A DNA stretch of 64,000 nucleotides from a virus: IMG/VR virus record IMGVR_UViG_3300026078_000019, positions 62,001 through 126,000 of that record; one strand, written 5' to 3'. Position 1 is the first letter of the stretch; each line of letters starts with the position of its first letter. Positions 7,208 through 15,192 of the stretch are shown piece by piece. Made by a program: the position numbers and the translations under genes. The notes beneath the pieces were generated by a model, which was not told the DNA's origin, ran no database searches, and was given only the letters and a program-made list of their open reading frames with translations.

Positions 7208-7863
7208 GTGTGATGCTCCTTACGATCTGGGTAGCGGTTGTTCAACCAGTCGATCACCTTGACTTGGAAGCCATCGGGCGTCTTCTTGTGCTCGCCGAGC
7301 CCGAGGTCTCCACTCAGGAAGTCCCAGCCCGAACTGCCGATGGCGTTGACCTGACGGTCGGCGACGAAGCCCCACAGGAAGCTGGCGACTGAAGCCTCGA
7401 CCGCGCAGCCCTTGAACGGACCCTTTGCTCTTGTGCTGGTCTTCGTGATGACGGTGAGTTTGACGCCGTAGTCGATCAGCATCTCGCAGATCGCGGCCTC
7501 CTTCCCCGCATCATTGAGGCCGTCCCAGCTCTCTTCGAGATAGTCGCCCATGCTGTTCATCGCGCTGATGATGGAGGTGTCGGTGGCGAAGAAGGGCGAC
7601 ACCGCGATGAGATCGGAAGCCCAGCGATGTCGCGGCTTCTCGAACCTCTCGCTCGGCCATTCGTACGTCATGATGTAGAGCCAGATCGGACCCTCAGCCA
7701 TGATCGGATGCTCGTGCTTCCACAGCCCGTACTCGTCCTCGTAGTCGTCTTCGTACGCGTTGCCGCGCTGTTTCTTGAACACCAGCGGCTCGGGCCGGGG
7801 CGAGCCTTCGGCGAGGAGGCTGGGGTTCGTCCGGTGGACGGTCTTGGCGAACGTGATGCTCAT
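7204..7863 (-). CDS. Protein of unknown function with long leader
   Basis: 219 residues from ATG 7863, which has a GGAG five bases upstream; the open frame to 7935 is ignored because it runs through a palindromic leader. The N-terminus has an acidic cluster (EDDYEDEYG); the middle is hydrophobic and helical. No family recognised. The leader carries a perfect 13-bp inverted repeat and, further upstream, a CCTATAAGC element, so this gene probably has its own promoter and leader control. Confidence 0.55.
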   Translation of the reverse strand: MSITFAKTVHRTNPSLLAEGSPRPEPLVFKKQRGNAYEDDYEDEYGLWKHEHPIMAEGPIWLYIMTYEWPSERFEKPRHRWASDLIAVSPFFATDTSIISAMNSMGDYLEESWDGLNDAGKEAAICEMLIDYGVKLTVITKTSTRAKGPFKGCAVEASVASFLWGFVADRQVNAIGSSGWDFLSGDLGLGEHKKTPDGFQVKVIDWLNNRYPDRKEHHT

Positions 7864-7888
7864 AGATCTCCAAACGAATAGGCCGTGC

Positions 7889-7930
7889 CCCGCAACGCAG
7901 GCACCCATGGCTGGATACCTGCGTTGCGGG
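7889..7930 (-). promoter_or_regulatory. Perfect 13-bp inverted repeat in an mRNA leader
   Basis: CCCGCAACGCAGG (7889-7901) pairs perfectly with CCTGCGTTGCGGG (7918-7930) across a 16-base loop. It lies 26 bases upstream of the gene starting at 7863 and downstream of a CCTATAAGC element. There is no T-run after it on the minus strand, so an operator, attenuator-type leader or RNA-protection hairpin fits better than a simple terminator. Confidence 0.5.
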
Positions 7931-7971
7931 TTCACGGTGGGGAGAGAACACGAAGGAGGATGCGCCTCTCA

Positions 7972-7987
7972 CTTGCTTATAGGTGAG
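7972..7987 (-). promoter_or_regulatory. CCTATAAGC promoter-like element
   Basis: On the minus strand the sequence CACCTATAAGCAAG overlaps the stop codon of the dNMP kinase gene and precedes the leader of the gene starting at 7863. The same core recurs upstream of several other starts in the window. Confidence 0.45.
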
Positions 7988-8735
7988 GTGGGCCCGGATC
8001 TCGCAGGGCCTTGAGCATCTCCTCGATCTTGCTCGGCAGCTCTTCGAGCGTGCCGCGGTTGTCGAGGACGTAGTCGAACTTCTCGCGCGGGATCGTCTTC
8101 AGCTCGGCCTCGCTGGCGTGGGTGTCTTCCGACTCCTCCAGCTTCCGCAGGAGTAGCACGGTTGTCGCGCCCATCTCGGCGCATCGCACCTGCTCGTTGG
8201 CGAAGCGCCCGTCCGTGAAGACGAACTTCGGCTCGTTCTCGAACTCGATCGCGAAGCCGGGTGGAGGGAAGTAGGTCTGGTTACGACCGAACAGCCGCTT
8301 GCGCCAGTCCAGGCGTTCGGCTCTGACGCGCTGCACCGCGGCGTCGACCCATATGTCTTTGTAGAGGCGACGCCCCCACTCGGTGCCCAGCGTTTGTAGT
8401 GCGATCCTTGGGTTCACGTCGTACGGGTAGGTGGAACCGCAGGCTGTACAGATCAACTCAGCTCCGATAGGCGACTTAGCGTTATCGAATAGAACCGATC
8501 CGCACTTCAGGCAGTCGTCGGTCTTCGGGTACTGCGCGTACTGACGCTCGCGTCCTGCGCTGGGCCCGTAGAGATCGACCTCGGTGAAGTCGGGGAACGC
8601 CAGCTTCACCATCTTCTTCAGCGGCGAGGCGAAGCTGTCGGGAGCGAAGTTGTGCTCGTTGTGCAGGTAGTGGCCGACGGTGTCTTTGCCACTGCCCTTC
8701 ACGCCGAACAGCACGATCACGTTGACGTGATTCAT
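7977..8735 (-). CDS. Deoxynucleoside monophosphate kinase
   Basis: 252 residues. A P-loop FGVKGSGKDTVG lies at residues 10-21, followed by SFASPLKKMVK and ALQTLGTEWGR, the order seen in phage dNMP kinases (T4 gp1-like) that phosphorylate dNMPs for DNA synthesis. Unusually, a zinc-ribbon-like insertion (CLKCGS, then CTACGS) sits around residues 75-100. Tail residues are Pro-rich. It overlaps the upstream gene by 4 bases. Confidence 0.8.
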   Translation of the reverse strand: MNHVNVIVLFGVKGSGKDTVGHYLHNEHNFAPDSFASPLKKMVKLAFPDFTEVDLYGPSAGRERQYAQYPKTDDCLKCGSVLFDNAKSPIGAELICTACGSTYPYDVNPRIALQTLGTEWGRRLYKDIWVDAAVQRVRAERLDWRKRLFGRNQTYFPPPGFAIEFENEPKFVFTDGRFANEQVRCAEMGATTVLLLRKLEESEDTHASEAELKTIPREKFDYVLDNRGTLEELPSKIEEMLKALRDPGPPHL

Positions 8736-9085
8736 CCCTTTTCCTCCATCAGCGCGGGCACGACGATCGTTTGCATCCTGTACGCCTCACGCAAGACCTG
8801 CTCGGTGAGAGCGTGCAGCGCCGCAACCTCCTCCATGTTGAAGAGGTTGAGTGGACGCGGATCCTCACCGACCTTGATCCGGCCGAACTTTGCGTAGGGC
8901 TGACGCTGGATGCCGTCGCCTTCGAGCGTGACGTACGCCTGCACGTTGCCGATCCTCGGCACCAGCACGACCCCGCCGGTCTGCTGCACCTGCGGGTTGG
9001 CGGTCGCACACTCGCTGCACGCGAGGTTCGTCGGCATGTTCATCTTGTCGCACTTCGGGCACTTCCATCGATTGTCCTGGGACAT
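8732..9085 (-). CDS. RanBP2-type zinc-finger protein
   Basis: 117 residues. The N-terminal WKCPKCDKMNMPTNLACSEC has the W-x-C-x2-C, N, C-x2-C form of a RanBP2-type zinc finger, often RNA- or protein-binding. The rest is a beta-rich then helical domain of unknown type. GGAGG precedes ATG 9085. It is the first gene of the 4344-9085 operon, behind a CCTATCAGC element. Confidence 0.6.
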   Translation of the reverse strand: MSQDNRWKCPKCDKMNMPTNLACSECATANPQVQQTGGVVLVPRIGNVQAYVTLEGDGIQRQPYAKFGRIKVGEDPRPLNLFNMEEVAALHALTEQVLREAYRMQTIVVPALMEEKG

Positions 9086-9101
9086 GGATCCTCCTTCGAG
9101 A

Positions 9102-9112
9102 GCTGATAGGCG
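9102..9112 (-). promoter_or_regulatory. CCTATCAGC promoter-like element
   Basis: The minus-strand sequence CGCCTATCAGC ends 16 bases before ATG 9085 and is followed by GGAGG. It lies in the divergent gap facing the plus-strand gene at 9146. Confidence 0.5.
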
Positions 9113-9129
9113 AAGTCAGGGGATTCGGG

Positions 9130-9145
9130 TACGCTAACACCTGCG
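9130..9145 (+). promoter_or_regulatory. TAnnnT box before the large virion gene
   Basis: TACGCT at 9130-9135 lies 10 bases before ATG 9146, with no Shine-Dalgarno in between. It resembles the TAnnnT boxes of other plus-strand genes here, though their usual spacing is 6. Confidence 0.4.
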
Positions 9146-12100
9146 ATGACTGTGTACACATCCGCGATGATCTCTGGCATGGTGGGCCAGCAGATGGGCA
9201 TGTTCGCCGGCTATGGCGGTTATGCCCAGCAGATCGGCATGGGCGGCGGCCAGATGCCGATGATGGGTGCGCCCCAGATGCCCCAGCTCAGCGCGATCGG
9301 CGCGATGCGTGGAGGTATGGGTGGGATGTACGGGGAGCAGGTCGCGGCCCGCATGGGAAACCTGGGCACGACCGCAATGGGCGTCGGCATGGCTGGGCTC
9401 GGTATGATGAGCGCTTTCGCGCCTATCCCGATGGATCCGTTCAGCGGTGCGATGATGGGAGCCCGCTTCGGAATGGGCGGGGCCGCGATGGGTGCCGTGG
9501 GCGGGGCCGCGATGGGTCTGCCGCTCTACGCTGCGGGCCAAGCGGCTCAGGTCTATGGAGGAGCGTTCGCCGGAGGCATGCACGAGCAGGCGGCCTTGAA
9601 CTCAACGCTCCGCAACAACTTCCAGTTCATGGGCGGGCAGGGCGCCTTCGGGCGCGGCTTCAGCCAGCAGCAGATGGGTCAGATCGGATCGATGATGGGC
9701 GGCGAGCTGCGCCGCAGTCCGTTCAGCTCGGCCCAAGAGATGACGTCGTTGGTCCAGGGCGGCGCGGACTCCGGCATGTTCACCGCGGTGCGCGACGTGC
9801 AGCAGTTCACGCAGCGCTTCCGCACGATGCTGAACACGCTTCGGGACGTGCAGCGTGAGCTAGGCGGCACGCTCACGGACGCGCTTCAGTTCGTCCGAGG
9901 TGCGCAACAGAGCGGTATCTTCAGGTCGAGCGATCAGTCGAACTTCGCGGCAGAGGTGCGTAGCGCCGAGGCCGTCACGGGTATGGATCGTCAGAGCTTG
10001 ATCGCACTCAGTGCGCAGGGCTCGCAGATCAGCCGAGGCTTCGGTGGGCTCGGTCGTCAGGGCGCCATGGGTGCGCTTCGGGGCGCGCAGACGCTCGGAG
10101 CGGCCCTCAGCTCGGGTGCCATCAACCAGGAGATGTTGTCGGAGGCAACGGGAGGTCTTCAGGGTCCGGAGGCGATAGCAGCCTTCACCACGAACATGCT
10201 TCAGCGTGCGGGACAGTTCAGTCGCACCGGCATGGGGCGGTACTCGCTCTTCGCGATGTCGAACGCTAACGGTACCGGGCTCGATCAGGACATGATGCAG
10301 CGCATGATGTCCGGCGACCTGACCACCGGCGAGGTGAGTCGAGCCGCTCACGGACGTGTCGGCGGCATGGGTCGCGCTCGGGCGTTGAACCGTGAGGGCA
10401 TGCTGCGCGGCGCCGTGATGGAGCAGGGCGGTATGGCTGCCCAGATCGGCATGATGCGCCTGATGGTAGGCGACCGTGTGCTCGACCAGGGTGACGATCT
10501 CGCCAGCCTGGTTCTCCAGCGACGGTTCCACATGGATCGGCCGCAGTCCGAGATGATGATGAGCCTGATGCGCAATCAGGGCGCGATCGCATCGTCGGAG
10601 AGCATCGATCGCATGGCGTCGGGTCGTCAGCAGGCGCTGTCGCAGGACATCTCGGAGAACCGCAGCTTCGACGGTTTCATGCGTCATCTCGAACACGGGA
10701 TGTCCGACACGATGGGCGTCACGCGTGCGCGCGAGCTGGGCCGTAGCTTCCTCACCCGTATCTCGTCGCTCGCCGAGCGCACGATGAACGACGTGCTCGG
10801 CGTCACCGCCAGCAGCATGACGACAGAAGATCGCCGAGCCATGGCTCGGATGAGCATCGGACAGGCTTCGCAGTCGGACATGGATCGGCTTTCCGTTGGC
10901 TCTGGGGTCAGCGGTGCCGGGGTGTCTGGATCTCAGGCCTTCGGAACGCCTCTCGCCCAGCGCATGCTTCGTGGGCTCGGCATCGAGACCGGATACATGA
11001 GCGTGGGCGAGAGCTTGACGGCGCGCGGGGTCCGAGGAGTCCGTGGCATGGGGGCGTCGCAGCTCATGGAGGCGGTCGACTCCGCTCAGATGGCGAGATC
11101 GGGAGCGGTGTTCGGTGCAGACGCCAATCAGCTTCAGCGCCTCAGCGCGGACGCGAACGCGACTCGACGCGACATCATGAACGCGCAGGTGATGGCTGCG
11201 GCCGGCGGCAACGCGTCGAACTTCTACCAGTACATGAACGGCGGGGCCTCGGCGAACGCGGTCGACGCCTTCATGGCGCAGAACGGGATGCGTGTCGGTG
11301 GTGTCTCTCCGACCCGAGCAGGCCTGGCGAACGCCCGTGGCGGCGGCGATACGCTCGGAGGCATGGGCCGCGACATCATGCGCATGCTCGGTATGGGCAG
11401 CGGTCAGATGGAGCAGATCATGACGCCTGCCGATCAGGCGGCGAGCTTCATCACCGGTGGCGGCCACCTCGCCGAACGGCTGGGTCGTGAGGCAGGCGGT
11501 CCAGGAGCTTCGATGGACGAAGCCGGGGCGCGCGAGACCCAGGCCGCCCTTCTGCGCCGCTCCGGCTACTCCGAGGCAGACATCGAGCGTTCCTTGGGCC
11601 GGAGGGCGGCTGGGGGCGGCGCAGCGGCAGCGATGCAGCTCCAAGGGCTCCGTGGCGTCAGCGAGGAGGCCGTACGCTCGGTCGGTGGCTCCGACATGTT
11701 CACGCGCCGCATCCGTCGGATGTCTGGCATGAGCGGCGATCGTGCAGGCCAGCAAGCGGAGCTGGAGCTTCTTCGCCAGGACGTGATGGCGCAGGGCGGA
11801 GCCTACGCCGACGAGGGCTCGGCCGAGGGCCGTGCTGCGCGTTCCATGATCCAGCAGATGGAAGAGAATATCCGCTCGGGCGGAGGTATCGGATCGGAGT
11901 TCGAGCGTTTCGGGATCGACGAAGGTCGTCAGCGCGAGCTGATCGAGGGCCGGCTCAGCACAGGTGCCGACTACAGTCGGCTCGCCCGCCGCCTCGGCGA
12001 CACTTCGATGGGGCGCCAGTTTGGTGCCCTGGCGGGTCGCTTCCGCGATCTGTCGCAGAGCGGTTCGTCCCTGAACACCGCGGCGCAGGACACCATGATG

Positions 12101-12712
12101 CAGCTCGCGCGCATGGACACCTCGTCGGCGGAGTACCGCGCGCTCAGCGAGAGCTTGGGTGGAGACGAGTTCGGGCGCGAAGTGCTCGGTGCCGGTGCCG
12201 GTATCCGGCAGCAGGTGCGCGCGCTCACCGGTGGCGGCCGTCGTGGTGGCGCGCAGAGCGCGGAGACTGCGCTCGGCATGCTGACCGGCAACAGCTTCAG
12301 CGAGGCCGGGATCACCGTCGGTGGACGTCAGGTCGATGCTCGCCGTGCGATGGCGATTCTTCAGCGTGGTGGCGCTGGGGCCGACGAGGTGGCGCGTCAG
12401 CTTCAGACGCATCTCTCCGGAATGGGTGTCTCGGGTAGCGGTGATCTTGTCTCGCAGTTCCGCAGCATGGCAGGCGGCGGCTTCAGCCAGTCCGAAGCCG
12501 AGCAGCTCATTCGCATGACGACCACCGGCGCCGCGGGCGGACGGCTCAGTGAGGTGCAGCGAGAAGCCGTGATGCGCCAGCAGCAAAGCCGCGATCCGGT
12601 CGCGTACCAGAGCATGCAGCATCTCGGCTCGGCCGTAGAGCTGCTTCGGACCATCAGCGGCCAGCTTCCGCAGGTCAGTGGTGGCGTAGCGACGGGTGAA
12701 CCAGGAGACTGA
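9146..12712 (+). CDS. Large Met/Gly-rich virion protein (tape-measure or internal protein candidate)
   Basis: 1188 residues, one of the three longest proteins in the window. The first 130 residues are extremely rich in Met, Gly and Ala (GQMPMMGAPQMPQ, GGMGGMYGE) with hydrophobic stretches that could insert in membranes. The rest is helical, Gln/Arg/Met/Gly rich with no enzyme motif. Length, helical content and position beside baseplate genes suit a tail tape measure or ejected internal protein. There is no Shine-Dalgarno at ATG 9146. Role inferred, not proven. Confidence 0.5.
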   Translation: MTVYTSAMISGMVGQQMGMFAGYGGYAQQIGMGGGQMPMMGAPQMPQLSAIGAMRGGMGGMYGEQVAARMGNLGTTAMGVGMAGLGMMSAFAPIPMDPFSGAMMGARFGMGGAAMGAVGGAAMGLPLYAAGQAAQVYGGAFAGGMHEQAALNSTLRNNFQFMGGQGAFGRGFSQQQMGQIGSMMGGELRRSPFSSAQEMTSLVQGGADSGMFTAVRDVQQFTQRFRTMLNTLRDVQRELGGTLTDALQFVRGAQQSGIFRSSDQSNFAAEVRSAEAVTGMDRQSLIALSAQGSQISRGFGGLGRQGAMGALRGAQTLGAALSSGAINQEMLSEATGGLQGPEAIAAFTTNMLQRAGQFSRTGMGRYSLFAMSNANGTGLDQDMMQRMMSGDLTTGEVSRAAHGRVGGMGRARALNREGMLRGAVMEQGGMAAQIGMMRLMVGDRVLDQGDDLASLVLQRRFHMDRPQSEMMMSLMRNQGAIASSESIDRMASGRQQALSQDISENRSFDGFMRHLEHGMSDTMGVTRARELGRSFLTRISSLAERTMNDVLGVTASSMTTEDRRAMARMSIGQASQSDMDRLSVGSGVSGAGVSGSQAFGTPLAQRMLRGLGIETGYMSVGESLTARGVRGVRGMGASQLMEAVDSAQMARSGAVFGADANQLQRLSADANATRRDIMNAQVMAAAGGNASNFYQYMNGGASANAVDAFMAQNGMRVGGVSPTRAGLANARGGGDTLGGMGRDIMRMLGMGSGQMEQIMTPADQAASFITGGGHLAERLGREAGGPGASMDEAGARETQAALLRRSGYSEADIERSLGRRAAGGGAAAAMQLQGLRGVSEEAVRSVGGSDMFTRRIRRMSGMSGDRAGQQAELELLRQDVMAQGGAYADEGSAEGRAARSMIQQMEENIRSGGGIGSEFERFGIDEGRQRELIEGRLSTGADYSRLARRLGDTSMGRQFGALAGRFRDLSQSGSSLNTAAQDTMMQLARMDTSSAEYRALSESLGGDEFGREVLGAGAGIRQQVRALTGGGRRGGAQSAETALGMLTGNSFSEAGITVGGRQVDARRAMAILQRGGAGADEVARQLQTHLSGMGVSGSGDLVSQFRSMAGGGFSQSEAEQLIRMTTTGAAGGRLSEVQREAVMRQQQSRDPVAYQSMQHLGSAVELLRTISGQLPQVSGGVATGEPGD

Positions 12713-12714
12713 TC

Positions 12715-12921
12715 ATGACGGAACGTACGGTAGTCGAGGCAAAGATCAAGGTCGGAAAGCGCCTGGTGCGTGTGCGCGGCATGGACAGCGTGGGTCCCGA
12801 AGACTGCTTCGAGAACGCGCTGTCCGCCGTGCTGCACCGGTACATCACCTCCGAGGACCTGCTGATGCCGGTGCCTCGGGAGGTGAAGGACTTCATGATC
12901 AAAAACGGTCTGGCGATCTGA
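12715..12921 (+). CDS. Small protein of unknown function
   Basis: 68 residues from ATG 12715, in the recurring TGATCATG junction with AGGAG upstream, so it is co-translated with the large virion gene. Basic beta-type start (VVEAKIKVGKRLVRVRG), then helical. Its last 23 bases overlap, tail to tail, the end of a minus-strand gene. Confidence 0.55.
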   Translation: MTERTVVEAKIKVGKRLVRVRGMDSVGPEDCFENALSAVLHRYITSEDLLMPVPREVKDFMIKNGLAI

Positions 12922-13306
12922 AGATACGTTCGGCACGGATGACGAGTCCGTGGCGCACGTCTACGACGAAGCTGAAGCCCCACTTCGCCTTGATCCGTCC
13001 TGGTGATGTTGCTTCTTGAATGAAGCGCGACAGCTCGTCCGGCCAGATGTCGAACGTCACGCCGTCGATCGTGAAGTGAAGCCCGCGGTTACCGTTGAGG
13101 GTCGCCTTCTTCGGGATCGACATCGCGGCCTGTCTCCACGTGTGGATCGGCACGAACAGGTCCCAGTCCTTCTCCGGTGCGGGCGGTTGCTTCATCGCGA
13201 ATCTCTCCGCCTGCGAGCCCACCAGCCACGCCCCGTAGCTCCAGATCATTCGAGCCGCCATTCGCGGCAGGCGTGCTTGACGCCATGTCTCTTCCCACTC
13301 TTCCAT
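12899..13306 (-). CDS. Nucleotidyltransferase-fold protein
   Basis: 135 residues from ATG 13306, preceded by AGGAAGG; a GTG at 13342 is possible. A GSQAE near residue 31, then EKDWDLFVP near residue 48, and TFDIWPDEL near residue 90 resemble the GS, D-x-D and third Asp of the polymerase-beta-type nucleotidyltransferase superfamily. Such proteins modify RNA, proteins or antibiotics, or act as MNT antitoxins; the substrate here is unknown. Confidence 0.5.
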   Translation of the reverse strand: MEEWEETWRQARLPRMAARMIWSYGAWLVGSQAERFAMKQPPAPEKDWDLFVPIHTWRQAAMSIPKKATLNGNRGLHFTIDGVTFDIWPDELSRFIQEATSPGRIKAKWGFSFVVDVRHGLVIRAERIFRSPDRF

Positions 13307-14027
13307 GACTGCCCTTCCTGGCTCTTTTGTTGATCGGCCCACCAGCCTTGGCCCAATATTCGCCGCGAATGATCTTGCTGACCGTCGACTTAGAGACGGA
13401 GTACTGAAGGGCTAGCTTCGGCTGCGTCACTCCGCTGGCGTAGGCTTCTCTCATGGCGACGACTTTTTCTGTCGTGAGATCAGAAAAGCGGACGCCGCTG
13501 CGGACCTTGTACTGCGCGTTGTAGCAGCCGCGGCATTTCCCTTTGGAGAAGTGGGGTTTGTCGGATCGATTGCAGCGCAAGCAGGCTGCTGGTTTTCTGC
13601 CAGTGCCCCATTCTCCCTGCTTCGACATACTGGATCCCGGGCTCGGGATCCAAGGATTGTCCATCATGTACTTGATCAAGGCTTCCTGTTGGAAGTCCTT
13701 GACGTCGTAATCACGTACCCGATCACGTCCGGGTTCGCTGGACAGCCCGCGCCACAGGTTCAGGTCTAAGGCACGCGCTGCCTTCATGATCTTGAAGACG
13801 CTGAATCCGCTGTATTTCGAGAAGGCGTTGACCGACATGGTGCCGCGCTTGGCGCGACCCAGGCCCATGTCGATCGCTTTGCGAAACACCGCATACCCAC
13901 TGCGCTTGAAGCGCGCGGCGAGTTGCGTCAGTGGGATCGTTCCCCAGTCCCACGACAGCTTCTTCTCGTCTTCCTCGCTCCACGGTTTTCCGTGGTTAGC
14001 CGGAAGCTCAGCGTCGGCCGGTGGCAT
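13089..14027 (-). CDS. DNA-binding protein with zinc ribbon and HTH
   Basis: 312 residues as read. An N-terminal SANT-like helical segment (KPWSEEDEKKLSWDWG) is followed by CLRCNRSD...CRGCYNAQ (four-Cys zinc ribbon, about residues 148-167) and a helix-turn-helix (QPKLALQYSVSKSTVSKIIRG) like those at the end of HNH homing endonucleases. The last 85 residues overlap the nucleotidyltransferase gene and look antisense, so the true end may be near 13320 with a lost stop. Possibly a regulator or a homing-endonuclease relative without its nuclease. Confidence 0.55.
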   Translation of the reverse strand: MPPADAELPANHGKPWSEEDEKKLSWDWGTIPLTQLAARFKRSGYAVFRKAIDMGLGRAKRGTMSVNAFSKYSGFSVFKIMKAARALDLNLWRGLSSEPGRDRVRDYDVKDFQQEALIKYMMDNPWIPSPGSSMSKQGEWGTGRKPAACLRCNRSDKPHFSKGKCRGCYNAQYKVRSGVRFSDLTTEKVVAMREAYASGVTQPKLALQYSVSKSTVSKIIRGEYWAKAGGPINKRARKGSHGRVGRDMASSTPAANGGSNDLELRGVAGGLAGGEIRDEATARTGEGLGPVRADPHVETGRDVDPEEGDPQR

Positions 14028-14328
14028 GGCCGTATCCGCTGATCACCAGGCAGGTCGCCGTGTAGGAGCGGTGCTTGAAGAACGGGTCGGTGATGCGCTG
14101 GGTGGGCGACTTCGACGGCGGTAGAAAGATCGGCCAGCAGGAGAGAATCTCTTCTCCAGGGTACGTCCGCACGACGCGCCCGCAGTACGTGCAGATCGGA
14201 TGGAGGAGTCCTTCGACTTCGTCCTGTTCCGTGACTCCAGCTTCCGCGGCGTCATCGACGGCTCGGTAGAGCTTCTTCAGCTCGTCCGTGGTGTAGGGCG
14301 TCTGCCCTGGCATCATCTTCGGTTGCAT
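14008..14328 (-). CDS. Small protein with CxxC motif
   Basis: 106 residues from ATG 14328, preceded by AAGGAGAACC; the frame upstream of that is antisense-like. An acidic helical first half (TTDELKKLYRAVDDAAE) is followed by CTYCGR and a further C. It overlaps the next gene start by 20 bases. No family recognised. Confidence 0.55.
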   Translation of the reverse strand: MQPKMMPGQTPYTTDELKKLYRAVDDAAEAGVTEQDEVEGLLHPICTYCGRVVRTYPGEEILSCWPIFLPPSKSPTQRITDPFFKHRSYTATCLVISGYGHATGRR

Positions 14329-14338
14329 GGTTCTCCTT

Positions 14339-14686
14339 CTACATCGTGGTGATGCGCCGCAGAACTCCGATCTGCCCGCTGCCTCCCCGAGTTGCCAGGG
14401 CGAATCCGTTGGCGGAGGCGAGGAGCGCGAGCAGGTGCATGGAGTCGGTCGGCGGCGACTCCGGTCGGATGACGAGCGTGCAGCCGCGCACATGTTCGGT
14501 CGTCAGCAGCTCGCTGTAGTAGACGTGGACCGAAGCTTTGCGGATCTCGCGAAGCGCCGTCTCTCCGATGCCCTTCAGCTTCAGAAGATCTTCGTCCGAC
14601 TTCCGGACGGCGGTGTAGAGGTCGAGGCCTGCCTTGTGAAGCAGACTGTTGATCCGGGGTGAAATCGCGGTGGACGTGACGAGCAT
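14339..14686 (-). CDS. RNA polymerase alpha-CTD-like small protein
   Basis: 115 residues. Residues 12-50 (INSLLHKAGLDLYTAVRKS, then EDLLKLKGIGETALREI) closely resemble the helix-hairpin-helix of the RNA polymerase alpha-subunit C-terminal domain, where LLKIKNLGKKSLEEI is typical. That domain contacts UP elements and activators. A phage stand-in could redirect host RNA polymerase, but a generic HhH DNA-binding role is equally possible. The C-terminal half is of unknown type. Confidence 0.55.
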   Translation of the reverse strand: MLVTSTAISPRINSLLHKAGLDLYTAVRKSDEDLLKLKGIGETALREIRKASVHVYYSELLTTEHVRGCTLVIRPESPPTDSMHLLALLASANGFALATRGGSGQIGVLRRITTM

Positions 14687-15177
14687 TAGCCGAACTTCCT
14701 TTTCTCGCGGCGAGGACCGCCGACGTGTTTCCAGATGTCACCGCATGCGATCATCGATGCGGTCTTCTCACTGATACCGAACTCCGGAGCCAGAGAGGCG
14801 AGTGTCTCGCCAGCGTCATGCCGCTCGCGCAGCTTGAGCACTTTCTCGGCCGTCATCTTGGCTGTCCACTTCTTCTCGCCTCGGGCTTGTCGTCCCTTCG
14901 AGATCATGTCGGCCATGTTTTGTTGCTTCGTTCCGACCGACAGGTGATCGGGTCGGCAACACTTTCGATTGTCGCAGGAGTGCATGACCTCCATCCCGTC
15001 AGGGATAGGTCCGTTCTCCAGCTTATACGCGACGCGATGGGAACGATCGCCGTTCTTGGTCCCGTCGTTGAACTTGCCGTACCCGTCGACAATCCCGCCC
15101 TGCCACTCCCAGCAGGAGGTATCGTCATCGACGATCTTTACCTTCTCCCAGAAGCGTTGACGGACGTCTCTTTTCAT
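14686..15177 (-). CDS. HNH homing endonuclease with C-terminal HTH
   Basis: 163 residues. CWEWQGG, GYGKF, RSHRVAYKLENG, VMHSCDNRKCCRPDHL and NMADMISKGR are in the order of the HNH_3-type free-standing homing endonucleases, with the catalytic His in VMHSC. The C-terminal 55 residues form a helix-turn-helix (LAPEFGISEKTASMI) for target recognition. It is the first gene after a CCTATCAGC element. Such genes spread by cutting related phage genomes. Confidence 0.85.
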   Translation of the reverse strand: MKRDVRQRFWEKVKIVDDDTSCWEWQGGIVDGYGKFNDGTKNGDRSHRVAYKLENGPIPDGMEVMHSCDNRKCCRPDHLSVGTKQQNMADMISKGRQARGEKKWTAKMTAEKVLKLRERHDAGETLASLAPEFGISEKTASMIACGDIWKHVGGPRREKRKFG

Positions 15178-15192
15178 GGTGTCCTTCCTACT

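Noticed and set aside
9860-12622. A 920-codon open frame on the minus strand
   Set aside because: It is antisense to the Met-rich virion gene; its His/Arg/Ala-rich, low-complexity product arises from codon bias in GC-rich DNA.
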